A DNA stretch of 64,000 nucleotides from assembly GCF_029784165.1 (NCBI RefSeq), contig NC_073696.1, forward strand, positions 53,635,501 to 53,699,500, written 5' to 3'. The notes under the pieces were generated by a model. That model was not told the DNA's origin and ran no database searches. It was given only the letters and a program-made list of their open reading frames with translations. Source of the DNA: Wyeomyia smithii. Taxonomy: Eukaryota > Arthropoda > Insecta > Diptera > Culicidae. The position numbers and the translations under genes are program-made. Every line of letters starts with the position of its first letter. The stretch's first letter is position 1. Below, piece after piece: positions 1-10,100 of this stretch.

Positions 1-1065
1 TATTTACAGTCCATACGCAAATGCCCGCATCTTGGCCCCAACCCCGGCCATAAGATTGTGCACAACCTGAATCAACCGTTTTTTGCATGTAAACCCATAC
101 TTTCTTCAGTTCCTCGACTGTCTTCACTACCTTAGGTTGTTTAAGAAGGTGCTGCTTCATAAACGCCCAGTGCTTTTCGATGGGGCGGAGCTCCGGAGTG
201 TTGGGAGGGTTGAACATTTTCGGCACGAAATTGACCTTATTGTCCGCATACCACTTCAGCACGTCCTTGGAGTAGTGGCATGAGGCCAAATCCGGACAGA
301 CGTTGGGACGTTGTGGGCCTTCAAGAGAGGAATCAGCCGCTTCTGGAGGCACTCTTTCATGTACACCTGTCCGTTCATCGTTTTCTGGGTCACGAAAGGT
401 GCACTCCGCTTTCCGCACTTGCAGATGGCTTGCCAAACCAGGAATTTCTTCGCAAATTTGGACATCTTCTGAGTGCGGATATGCTCCGGAACGCTGAACT
501 TATCCTTGGCCGTGAAAAACAGGTTGCTGGGGATCTGTTTGAAGTCGGCCTTCACATATGTTTCGTTGTCCATGATGCAGCATTCAACTTTCGTCAGCAT
601 GTTGAGGTACAACTTCCTGGCACGGATTTTAGCGGACTTATTCTGCTTCTTAGCCACATCCCGAACGGAGGCGTTCGGGTTCCGGTTGAAGGCCCCAACT
701 ACGCGGTTGTGATTTTTGGTGTTGTACGGATTACTTTTTCCTTCACTTCTGGGCTTCCGATCGGTGGTCAATCGTTCCTCGAACCGCTTAATCACTCGCG
801 ACACCGTGTAATTCGCGATTCCCAACGTTTTAGCGATGGAACGATGCGAAAGATCCTAGTTCTCGTGATGAATGCGCAAGATTTTATCACGCACGAGCTG
901 TTCTTTCTACTCCATTTCCGCGAGTTTTGATCACAGGACTTTAAAACTTGCAGGATGTAAATAATGCACTATCAACTAAATCCGCCCAAATTTTCATTAA
1001 ATTCTACCCAACGGTTAAAAAGTTAGAGCAATTTCATGGTGTGGTAATTTCATCGTGGACACCCT
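1..1065 (-). pseudogene. Decayed Tc1/mariner (DD37E-type) transposase, cut by window edge
   Basis: Relic of a cut-and-paste transposase read on the minus strand. The longest open piece is 825-256. In order it has an N-terminal helix-turn-helix region (start codon near 915, then two in-frame stops, at about 910 and 857), a catalytic stretch with MDNETYVKADF near 560 (first Asp), and WPDLA near 265 (second Asp). The main frame is lost at about 275 by one base and continues in another frame to RPIEKHW (the Glu) near 180. Counting residues across the break gives 37 between the second Asp and the Glu, as in mosquito DD37E (ITmD37E) elements. The 5' end is probably near 1065, where GGGTGTCCACGATGAAAT reads inward on the minus strand. 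The other end lies outside the window. Stops and frameshift mean it is inactive. Family call from motifs only. Confidence 0.85.
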
Positions 1066-1125
1066 TTATTTAGGAAAATAAAGACTCTTTTCCGTGCTCT
1101 GCACAAAATGAAACTATCGCCAATC

Positions 1126-1452
1126 GATTGAGGAGAGTGTTTTATTCGTCAGTTTTGCGTACGACATAACACTAGAGATCTACAGCGAGTCGACCGAAGA
1201 AGTCGAATTGACGGCCGCACACTGAATACGCAAGATCAAAAACTGGATGCACTCTGGGAAACTGGAGCTAGTGCACCCAAGGATGCTGGTCATAGCTATG
1301 ATCAACCGTAAACTAGAGCTACAGGCTTGGGAGCTACGACCAGTATACCTGTAAAAGACCAACGCAATACAAGAGGCACTCGAGATACCAGAAGGTCATT
1401 CTCGAGGCTCAGATAGCAGCGAGATTAGTCCAATTCCGGCAAGGGTAGATGG
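1126..1452 (+). pseudogene. Non-LTR retrotransposon RT fragment (catalytic box region), R1/Jockey group
   Basis: Fragment of a LINE reverse transcriptase, 5' part. Frame 1154-1354 reads FAYDITLEIYSESTEEVEL, then one stop, then WMHSGKLELVHPRM. This matches the catalytic box (usually F/YADD, here FAYD, so one catalytic Asp is lost) followed by the W-M-x-x-x-K-L-E-L-x-x-x-K motif of R1/Jockey-type elements. A further piece near 1420-1452 reads RLVQFRQGRW. The ORF is then cut by the fold-back element at 1452 and the C-terminal end of the same kind of protein reappears at about 2330. The polarity and spacing suggest one LINE split by insertion. Clade is an inference from motif style. Confidence 0.7.
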
Positions 1453-2326
1453 ATGCACATTAGGGTGGGGAATTGTTATATGGAAAAAACGTAACTTGAT
1501 AGCAGAAAGCCAGAACCAACTTTTTTTTGTTCTATTTAGGGCCCCAAACAATCCTTAATTTATCGGAAGTCGATTGGTTTTGTCTCCGCTTGGCGCATTG
1601 CATTTTAAATATATATGGAGATTTGTATGGAAAAACCAACTTTTTTGCATTTTTCATTCCAAAGAGCTCAAAATGGTTCAAACCATAGGTTTCATGACTT
1701 CAAATGGTAGGATTTTTGATGCCTAACAACTTGGCCGAAGACAGTAAAGACCTAGGGTGTGCCAAAAAAATATTAGAGCTGTTCAAGTTGAGTATGTCGA
1801 AATTTATGTTGCAAATCATTTTTTCTGCCAACACTGCCAGTGTACCGGCGTCAGTCGGATTTCCATCAGAAGTAGCCTCGGAAACACGTTGTAGATTATT
1901 TACGCCGAGAATATTGACCTTAATTTGTTTGCTTGGTCCAGCTGAGTGTATAAACTCGTTACGATAAGTTACTTCTGATATGAATCTTACTGACGCCGGT
2001 ACGTTGATAATGTTGGCAGAAAACAAGATTTTCTGCATTTAAATCGACATACTCAACTTTGACCAGCTATAGTCCTTCTTAGGGACATTTTAACTCTTCA
2101 GTGTCTTCAGCAAAGTTGTTAGGCATCTAAAATACTATACTTTAACAAAATATAGTGCATTATTAGAGCATTGTTGAGCTCTCTAGAAAGGTAAATGCAA
2201 AAAAGTAGGTTTTCCCATATGAATTCGTCTTCAGGTAAGTTTAGGGTTGTTTGGGACCCCAAAAGGAACCAAAAAAACTTGGTTCTGGAAAATCGTTCAC
2301 TTCTCCTCACCCTAATGCACATACCC
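1452..2326. mobile_element. Fold-back element with long inverted repeats (~0.87 kb)
   Basis: Nearly the whole segment is an imperfect palindrome centred near 1.9 kb. Matching pairs read inward from each end include CATTAGGGTGGGG (about 1457) with CCTCACCCTAATG (about 2307), GGCCCCAAACAATCCT (1540) with its counterpart near 2250, GCCTAACAACTTGGCCGAAGAC (1720) with GTCTTCAGCAAAGTTGTTAGGC (2105), and TTGAGTATGTCGA (1788) with TCGACATACTCAA (2043). The arms are about 400 bp and diverged. It sits inside a LINE reading frame, so it inserted after that LINE. The two overlapping frames at 1704-1967 and 2038-1700 are products of the palindrome, not genes. No transposase is visible, so it is non-autonomous. 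Confidence 0.85.
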
Positions 2327-2530
2327 ATTTCGATGATGTCAGGATAAATCGAGAGGCGCCAAGGAGAAATAAATCAGTTCTGTTAGGCCATGGCTGGTTG
2401 AGGTACGTATTATCTACACGGGGTCGGACACGCCGCATCCCCCATTTATCTCGAGTGTGTGGATGTAGAAGAGACCGCTGAGCATGTATTCTTCGGTGGG
2501 AGCTAACTACCAGTCTCCAGGTGGTGAGCT
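2327..2530 (+). pseudogene. C-terminal end of the split R1/Jockey-group LINE
   Basis: The piece at 2370-2415 reads LLGHGWLRYVL, and after a frameshift 2426-2506 reads GHAASPIYLECVDVEETAEHV up to a stop at 2504-2506. This has the layout of the C-terminal zinc-knuckle of R1/Jockey-type ORF2 proteins (C-x2-C-x8-H-x3-C), but the first Cys is Tyr and the last is Phe, so the knuckle is broken. Together with 1126-1452 it forms one LINE copy interrupted by the fold-back element. The sequence after about 2530 is probably 3' untranslated region. Confidence 0.65.
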
Positions 2531-2699
2531 ATGAGGTATAAGAGTAAAGAGGGTGCATTAAGCAAAAACAGCCACTTCCCAAAGTAATATTTAACCGTCC
2601 CTTCCAGTAAGATAAGGGTTGGAGACCTCAACCCCACTCCTGAGCTATCCTCTCAGGTGTCTGTTAGCAGATTTTCCCGCCATCTTAATAATGTACCGG

Positions 2700-4200
2700 C
2701 CGCATTCGAATGCAGATTAATAGGTATAGGAGTTTGTATAGAAATGTTTTTAGATTTAGATTACTAAATCATGGTAGGCAAAATTCGTGCCCGGCTGTCC
2801 AACGTATTCAAATCAAATTGAAGAGGGAGATACGTCTGAACATCCAGAGGCTATCAGTAAAAGGAGTTACTGCAGAGTACAATCGGAAAGTTGATGGACG
2901 GATTGATGAACCAGTTGAAGTGGACTAGAACGAGCAGTGAAACCACACCCACGACGTCGTCAATAAAACAGCACGAGATATGATAAGTATGGCAGTGGAA
3001 ATCACGGTTTGATGAGCGTCTCGAAGTAGCGGATAAAAAAACGGTCCTGCGCTAGCACGTTAGAAGTAGCAAATCGTGTGATGCGTCAGACGCGAGGGAG
3101 TTGTCGGAAAGAGGCTGCCCCGCCGCAAGAAACGTGGATACCACGATTGCGTCCTCGCGGAGCCGAAGAAATTGTTCACCAGACTCGACACGAGAAGCTT
3201 CCATAGAGCTCTAGAGGAGGGAAACCTGCTTACCGATAAGTCGCAGGTTTTCCATGCTTGGTTTTACTCTTGAAATACTCATTAGGCCTTTATTTTGTCA
3301 AGGAGACAGAATTCAAACAAGTCATATATATATATTCTATCTCTACAATTTGTCGAAGAAAATAAAACAACTCTGGCTATACAACTATAGCAATTTCAAC
3401 ATTACAATGTTCAGACAAATTGTGAAAATAGAGTGCTTCTACAAGTGCTTCATATATGACTTATTCGATTTCTGCCTTCTTGACAAAATATAGCCTAATG
3501 AACATTCAAAGAGCAAAAGAGTCTAATTGCCAGGCGATCGAAATTTCACTTCGAAGAGTGTGAAGATGGTGAGAAAGGTAGGAGAGTCATCGAGAAAAAC
3601 ATGGGAGAAATTGGAGAGGATGGGCAAACTGTAGATTCGCAATCATGGATGAGGTTAATAAAGCTAGCGGAAATCTGAAGAGTCAAAAAGCCACTAGGAA
3701 GGACACTCAAACGGCCAAACTTTTTAAAGATGAAAGCGGGCGGCTGTATAGTGCCATTCACTAGATTAACATGAAGGTATGGTCTAAAAAAGCTACCTAC
3801 GTACTGGATGAAAGGACTCATACGCCCTATCTACAAGAAGGGACACAGACTCTTCTGTAGCAACTGTCAAGGTATAATCCTCTTCAATTTCGCATTTAAA
3901 ATTCTCTTTCGCATCCTTTTTCATTTTCTAAAAACCTCTCAGGAAGCCTCTATTGGTGAATACCAATGTGCTTTCCGAGCGAGACGATCTAAAACGCACT
4001 TGATGTTAACATTGAGACAGATCTTCGAGAAGTTTCGAAAATACCACTTGCAGACACTGTTTATAGATTTCAAGGCAGCGTACGACTCAGTGACATGCAA
4101 TGAGTTGTGGCAGCTCATGCTTGAGCATGGCTTCCCAAAAAATTGATTGAGTTGAGGTCTACGAACCCTGACGGTTTCACATCAAGCATCAGGACAGCTA
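2700..4200 (+). pseudogene. EN-RT LINE, copy 1 (linker and RT), many frame breaks
   Basis: First of four copies of an endonuclease/reverse-transcriptase non-LTR element. 2760-3250 matches the region after the endonuclease in copy 2 (for example IRLNIQRLSVKGVTAEYNRK against TRINIQRLEAVDVATEYARE at 4702). It is interrupted by a MITE at about 3277-3502. The RT part resumes near 3545 and is open at 3808-4146: GLIRPIYKKGHRL, then ECQCAF-like text, LRQIFEKFRKY, and the RT motif A region FIDFKAAYDSV with its Asp residues kept. It ends near HGFPKN, before the catalytic YxDD box. The style resembles the abundant mosquito RTE-like EN-RT family; exact clade is not certain. Stops and frameshifts show it is dead. 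Confidence 0.85.
3277..3502. mobile_element. MITE of ~225 bp inside EN-RT LINE copy 1
   Basis: Imperfect terminal inverted repeats: CATTAGGCCTTTATTTTGTC near 3278 pairs with GACAAAATATAGCCTAATG near 3480, and AACAAGTCATATAT (about 3316) pairs with ATATATGACTTATT (about 3453). It lies exactly where copy 1 loses homology to copy 2 of the LINE, as expected for an insertion. No coding capacity; the 79-residue frame at 3254-3493 is incidental. Superfamily not assignable because no clean target duplication was seen. Confidence 0.65.
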
Positions 4201-4202
4201 GG

Positions 4203-5290
4203 GTACGCGAAAGAAAAATCTGTAATTCTTCAACTACAGTTTAATCAACACCTATGCACCGACAAACAATAAATGCGATGGAGTCAAAGATGGGTTCTAT
4301 GACAAGCTTGAGCGAGTGCTCAAAACACGACGTAAAAGTTGTCATCGGAGACGCAAACGCACAGGTTGGGAGAGAGGAATTCTTCCGTCGAGGCATAGCC
4401 TCCACTCGTCAACCAATGAAAACGGCCTGAGGCTGATCAACTCTGCCGCGGCCAGAGGAATGGCCATATGTAGCTCCTATTTTTTACATTTGAATTTTCG
4501 GAAACACACCTGGCGGCATCCAAATGTATAAGCCTGCTCCCAGATCGATCACGTATTGATTGGCGGTCGGTACTTTTCGGATGTTACTGATGTTAGGTCT
4601 TTTCGGGGACCAAACATTGACTCTGACCATTATCTCGTCGTTTGTAAGATCCGCGCACGGTTGTCGAACGTGCTGAAACCTCGCACAGAGAGGACGACGC
4701 GTATCAACATCCAACGGTTGGAAGCTGTTGACGTGGCAACAGAATACGCCAGAGAGCTGGATCAACGGATCACAGAACAGCAGGAGGAAGGAGTGGAAAA
4801 TATAAATGGGCTGTGGAGCAGCATCCACGGGGCCATCGAAACGACTGCGACAGAGGTGGTAGGTACGACGCGTGTAAGACAGCGTAACAGCTGGTTCGAT
4901 GCCGAGTGCCAGAGAGCGACAGATGGGAAGAACCGTGCCAGGAGCCGCATGCTCACTGCGGCTACGCGTCAGAACAGAGAGAGGTACAGGGAGGCAAGGG
5001 CTGCCGTAAATAGAACCCACCGTCGGAAGAAGCGTGAGTACAAGGAGCAGGTGCTCGCCAGCGCAGAGGACAGCTATGCTCAAAACGACGTGCGGAGCTA
5101 CTATAGAACAGTCAACAAAGTCAGACGCAGGAATTTCCCTGTGCCGGTCATGTGTGATGGCAAGGACGGCAACCTGCTTACTGATAAACCGATGGTTGCA
5201 GCCAGGTGGAAGAAGTATTTTCAGGCGCTATTAAACGGTGAGCAGTCGGATGAGCAGGGCAGGAAAAGGGTGAGTGACGAACAAGTGTAG
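4203..5290 (+). pseudogene. EN-RT LINE, copy 2, endonuclease and linker (5' half)
   Basis: AP-type endonuclease domain end and linker of a non-LTR retrotransposon. Motifs in order: INTYAPT near 4245; VVIGDANAQVG near 4340 (the GDxN metal-binding motif); NENGLRLINSAAARGMA (4418-4470); TWRHPN near 4510; QIDHVLIGG near 4545; and SDHYLVV near 4620 (the catalytic SDH motif). The longest open piece, 4556-5290, continues through a basic linker (RRKKREYKEQVLASAEDSY) to ARWKKYFQALLNGE, the usual lead-in to the RT domain. The 5' part needs at least two frame changes. It stops at 5290 where a DD37E transposon has inserted; the RT resumes at about 6363. Confidence 0.9.
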
Positions 5291-6362
5291 GCATGTTTTC
5301 GAGTTCTTTCTTCGTTTTATTCATCAATTCATCTTCAATTTTCGCGACAAATATGTTGGAATAGATCTTACGCTTCAGGGTTGCCCAGAAATCCTCGAAG
5401 AGGAGTTGGGAACGTTGAGCGGGTTCGCCAGCTTGGGAACCACATCGATATTCAGCCGTTCCATCTCCTTCAACGATCGCTTTGAGTAGTGGGCCGGAAC
5501 CAGATCTGGCCAGAACACCACTTCTTCGCCCTTATGGTATTTCTTGATGAACGACGCAACTTCCGGCAGGTACTTCGTACTACAAATTTCTCCGTTCACG
5601 GCCAGTCAGTAGTGAAAGAATAGCAGCTCAGACGACCCTTGGGGAACTTGGTTTGTGAGATGAACTTCACCTCGGAAACTTCCTTCGTGAGGAAGCGAAA
5701 TACAAAGAACCCTGCCAGTCGTTGCCATCCAGGATGCGATAGATTTCATCATCATCACCATCGCCACGTCGTGATTCGCCGGGAAAATCGACTTGACGAT
5801 ATTAATCAGGCACTGTCGTTGCGCCATTTCCTGCAGTACTGAGAGCAGTAACCGGGACTGCTGTTTTCTGACATGTATGTCCATATTCGCCAGGTGCTTT
5901 TTCACTGTTTGGCCGGTTGCACCGACCTCGCGACCAAGCGCACGCAACGATGTAGCCACTTTTCCCCCGATCTTCCCCTTCAGCATCCTTTGGAGCTTCT
6001 TTTCCCTCACAGTCATCGGCCGTCCGGAATCGGGCTTTCTTTTAATGCTCTGAGTGTTTTTCAATAGTGCCAAGATGTTGTAGATGCCGGAAAGGGCGTA
6101 TCCGGTGTCCTCAAGCTACCGCACGATGTCCATTTTCCACGCGATAGGGTACCGTACTTCGGACGCGCACACTTCTGAACGTAAAGTAGCTTCACTGTTT
6201 TCGCTATCACGGTTAGAGTTCGACTGATATAGCTGTCAAATTTTTTCTGCTGACTCATGGGTCAATATGATTGATGATGCATGCGTCGTTTTGTCAGTGC
6301 GTGTAAAGGTAAAATCATGAAAAATCGGAAATTTTTGTCTATTTTTTTTCAACGCAAACGTT
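5291..6362 (-). pseudogene. DD37E-type Tc1/mariner transposon inserted in LINE copy 2
   Basis: Minus-strand transposase relic. Pieces: 6258-6061 (N-terminal MSQQKKFDSYISRT, then VQKCARPKYG), 6073-5606 (RPMTVREKKLQRMLKGKIGG, a homeodomain-like DNA-binding region), and 5599-5375 (VNGEI-like text, HKGEEVVFWPDLVPAHYSK with the second catalytic Asp). After a frameshift near 5400 the Glu follows as FEDFW; in intact relatives the spacing would be 37, but two residues' worth of sequence is altered here. The first Asp region near 5745 is also frameshifted. It differs in sequence from the transposase at 1-1065, so two lineages are present. It splits the EN-RT LINE and reads opposite to it. Clean terminal repeats were not identified. 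Confidence 0.85.
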
Positions 6363-7165
6363 AAGGATTGGGGCGGATGAACAAATGACGAACTACTGGT
6401 TGGAAGGCCACATATGCCCTATCTATAAGAAGGTTCATCGATTGGATTGTCGCAACTATCGAGGCATAACGTTGCTCAACTCCGCATATAAAGTGCTCTC
6501 CCGTACCCGGTTCTTCAGATTGAGACCGTTAACGGAATCTTTTGTTGGCTGTTTTCCGAGAGGGGCGTTCCACGACGAATCAAATCTTCACCCTGCGACA
6601 GATCTTCGATAAGTTCGAGGAGTATAACCTGCAGACGCACCATCTGTTTGTGGATTTCAAGGCGATATACGACTCAGTGAAAAAAAACGAGCTGTGGCAG
6701 ATCATGCTGAAACACGGTTTCCCGACGAAACTAATTAAGCTGAGTCGCGTGACGCTGAAGGGATCGATGCGTGCGGATAACTGGCAAGACATCAGCCGCG
6801 TTCGTAACGTTGGATGGACTAAAGCAGAGGGATGCGCTCCTTGGCGATACTTGGCGGTAAACTGGAAGATGGAGTGTGGCGCAGACGCATGAATCCCGAG
6901 TTGTACCAGGTATACAAACAGCCTGATATAGTAAAGGTAATACAGCGGGGCAGGCTTCAGTGGGATGGACATGTAGCCAGAATGCCTGGAGAGAGAGCCA
7001 CCAAAACAATCTTTAGAAGAGAGCCAGGAAGAGGCCGTCGACTCCGTGATAGGCCTCGCACGCGGTGGATGTGCGCGGTGGAAGAAGGTGCATGATCTGC
7101 TGATGTACGGGGAGACTGGGGAACGGCTACCGAAGACAGAAGAAGCTGGACATCTCTAAATCGTT
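6363..7165 (+). pseudogene. EN-RT LINE, copy 2, RT and C-terminal part (3' half)
   Basis: Continuation of the element at 4203-5290 after the transposon insertion. It starts in frame near 6368 (ADEQMTNYWLEGHICPIYKK), then frames shift to LRQIFDKFEEYNLQTHHLF and VDFKAIYDSVKKNELW near 6650-6700 (RT motif A, both Asp kept) and HGFPTKLIKLS. Most of the RT palm after this, including the catalytic YxDD, is deleted: by 6830 the text is the C-terminal region, with GGKLEDGVWRRRMN, GRLQWDGHVARMPGERATK and RDRPRTRW (to 7095). The G-R-x-x-W-x-G-H-V-x-R-M motif is typical of the 3' end of this LINE family. Inactive. Confidence 0.88.
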
Positions 7166-10100
7166 CGGCCCTTGACTGATGAACGGTCCGTTAGCTAAAA
7201 AAATAATAAGTAGAGTAAAGTAAGTAAACTCTTATGTTTCTCAAAATAAACTAGGTGGAATTGAACAGCAAAATTAGTTCAATGCTGTTTTGCTAAATTT
7301 GTCATTGGTTCATTCACAAAAAATAAAAAACACTTTCCAATCACTTCTATCTTTTGTAACTGCAATGCACGGAAACATCGAATCGGAAACGGAATTTTGG
7401 ATTCCAATTCACTTCTTGACAATGCCAAGGTTCCGCGGAAACTCGATCTGCGGACCGTTAGTGAATATAATGTTTGGAATTTGTATCAATCTGATCTTTT
7501 TTTCGAAAACAAATTGCGTAGTTCTGTTTAAATCACCACATTCATGTCTCAAATACACCCCTCTATTTTCTTGCCCCCAAAATTTAATCATATTTTTGTA
7601 ATCGCTATCAGAAAGCATCGTTCGATTTTAGAACATTTTTTTTGTTTTGTATAGAGGTTAAATCTTTATTTGTTCTTATCAATTGTGATTTAACCTTATA
7701 TTATTTACCGAAAACTCGCCATCAAAAAGGTCAAGTTTACAATTGAATTTTTAATTTATGGCGAAGTATGGGACTATACTACTACTATACTATTCTGATT
7801 AAACGGTTGTAGCACCTCTTATTATAGTTAAAAGAAAACCCTATCTACCGAAGCGGCGTAAAGTGATTTGCTCAACCTACCCTAGTGGACCAGCAACCGT
7901 TGAACAGAGAAACATCAGCCCACTATCACTATAGAATCAACGATTCGTCCGACTCCAAAGCGAAAACAGTTGTCCATTGCAGATATTTTTGTGTTCCGTC
8001 TCCCAATTTCACTAGAGTACTTTTTTTTCCACCAGACTGTGTCTTGTGCCTCCGGTTCGCTTTTGTCAAACGGTGCTTCAGCCTGTCCATCGATTCTTTC
8101 TCGTCCCCCGAGCAGTCGATCAAAACAGAAAATAGACGACAATAGACAGAAAGCGGCATAGATAATCTCCGTACATACCAAGCGGATAATCCACCCAGAC
8201 TCTCTGTTTCCCGTTGTCCTTTTCAGCCGAGTTTATACATACAATAAACGCTCACGGGGACAAGCGAAAGTGACAGCCTGTACCAGAACTCTCTCAAGCC
8301 CTGCCATCCCCCGATGTCATTCGTACCCGTTTCGTTTTTTTTATCTGCAATCACCCAAACGGGTCACTCGGAAGATGTATAGACTTTCCCGAAGATATGC
8401 TGTGGAAAAACATCACATTTCTCGACCGGAGCTTCAGGACAATCGGAATAAAAACAAGTGGAAGAAATTTCACAAACGTAAGAGCATATGTGTATGCAAA
8501 TGAAATTTGTCACTCACTTGAAGCAAGGCTGTCGAGATGAGTTCCTTCGCTTTCGTGCTGGATGCTTCGATGGTTGCCAACTATTCGGAAATGCGAGGCG
8601 GGAGGGTAAATAAAGATACGAGAAATTTCTTCAATTTACTCTACCCCGAGCAGTCGTTCTCCTTTGGTTACGTTATTTCCTAAGTTCCAACCGTACATCG
8701 AAGTCCATCACCAGTGATGAGAAATAATAATTGGTACTGTCGTTCTGCTGCAGATTCTAACTTGTTCTGTGGATTGATGAATTGTACAATTAACACATTA
8801 ACTGGAGTCTGTTGTTACTTGAATATGTACTAAGTATTTACACAATTTAGGTCAATTAGACCAGACCTGGAATCACAGCTCTACAAACAAAATTTTCATC
8901 AATCTTTTAAATAACCATGCAATAACTTATAACGTATTTTATTGCGCTCCGTTATCAACTTCCGAAATCAGAGAGAAATCGATAGGCAGAGTAAACTGTG
9001 TGCTGTCAGTCGCTTTTTAAACGCTGTTACAGTCAGTGAGCACCATCAACACCCCCGTTGCTCTCTTCCAAGCCTGCGGACCGCGCACCGGGGTCAATTG
9101 CATGAGAATGTCGGATAAATTTATTGAAAACAACAAGGTGGCAAAAGTGTGGAAGTGAATATTCAAATCGGTGAAAGAAATATAGTGGCCCAGCGCATAC
9201 ATTCTGCCGTCATCATCATCATCACCATTATCGTTGTGTCGTCGTCCGTGGGTGCGCGGCGTTGGTGGCATCGACGATGGCTAGGGGGGTTGTTGTAGTA
9301 GCCGGCGTCGACGTCGTCGTCGTAGTCGTCGTCGCGGTAGCAATCATACATACTACGTATGAGCCACAGCGGCAGCAACAGCAGCGCAGGTACCAACGGG
9401 GGCTGGGTTGGAAGGAGAGCAGAGTCCAAGAGTATATATGAATTGCAAGTCAAGCCCCAAAAGTGCTGGCCTGCCACCAGTGCGGGTCGAGTGAGGGTTC
9501 GCAAGTGGAAAAAAAATCCGCTCCAACACTCGACTTGTTTCGGGTACATGTTGTGCAGAAAACAGAATAGTGGAAAATAATAAATTTCAAACAACAGAGC
9601 ACTGTATACTGTATGACATAAATTATGTTATTAAAATATAATTATGATAATACGTGAAATGTATATTCAGATATTTTATGATTCTGTCAAACTTTTGTAC
9701 AACCAAAACGACGACGAGTTGTACTGCTGCTGCTGCTACTGCTGCCACTCTGGTAGTTGCTGCTGCTGCATATTTATGTGGATATGATGGTTGAGCTGCG
9801 TTGCAACAGTGCTCTGTAGAGTTCATTTTCACTGGGTTTAAAAAAATTCCCTCATTGAGTCCGTGTCCGATGATTGCCACAGATATAACTGCTGTCACTT
9901 TCTGTTCGGTATAATTCCCCTGGCACATTCGAACCTGTTAACTTGTTCAACGAAACGAGTTGAAATATGCACCAATGAACTCCAATGTAAGAAGCCCCAA
10001 CCGATGATGATAATTCGGTTGTTACTGCTTGTGCCGTTTTCATTGTTTTTGTCTTTCTTGCTAATGATTTACCTTAAACTTCAATGATTTTAATGTTCTT

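Noticed and set aside
280..930. 216-residue plus-strand open frame
   Set aside because: It is antisense to the transposase relic, which has clear motifs on the other strand.
1700..2038. Overlapping open frames on both strands (87 and 112 residues)
   Set aside because: They share MVGFLMPNNLAED-like and AEKMICNINFD-like text only because the fold-back is self-complementary. No domain is recognised.
9163..9594. 143-residue minus-strand frame with Asp-rich run
   Set aside because: It passes through GTC/ATC simple repeats that give DDDDD runs, and no domain is recognised.
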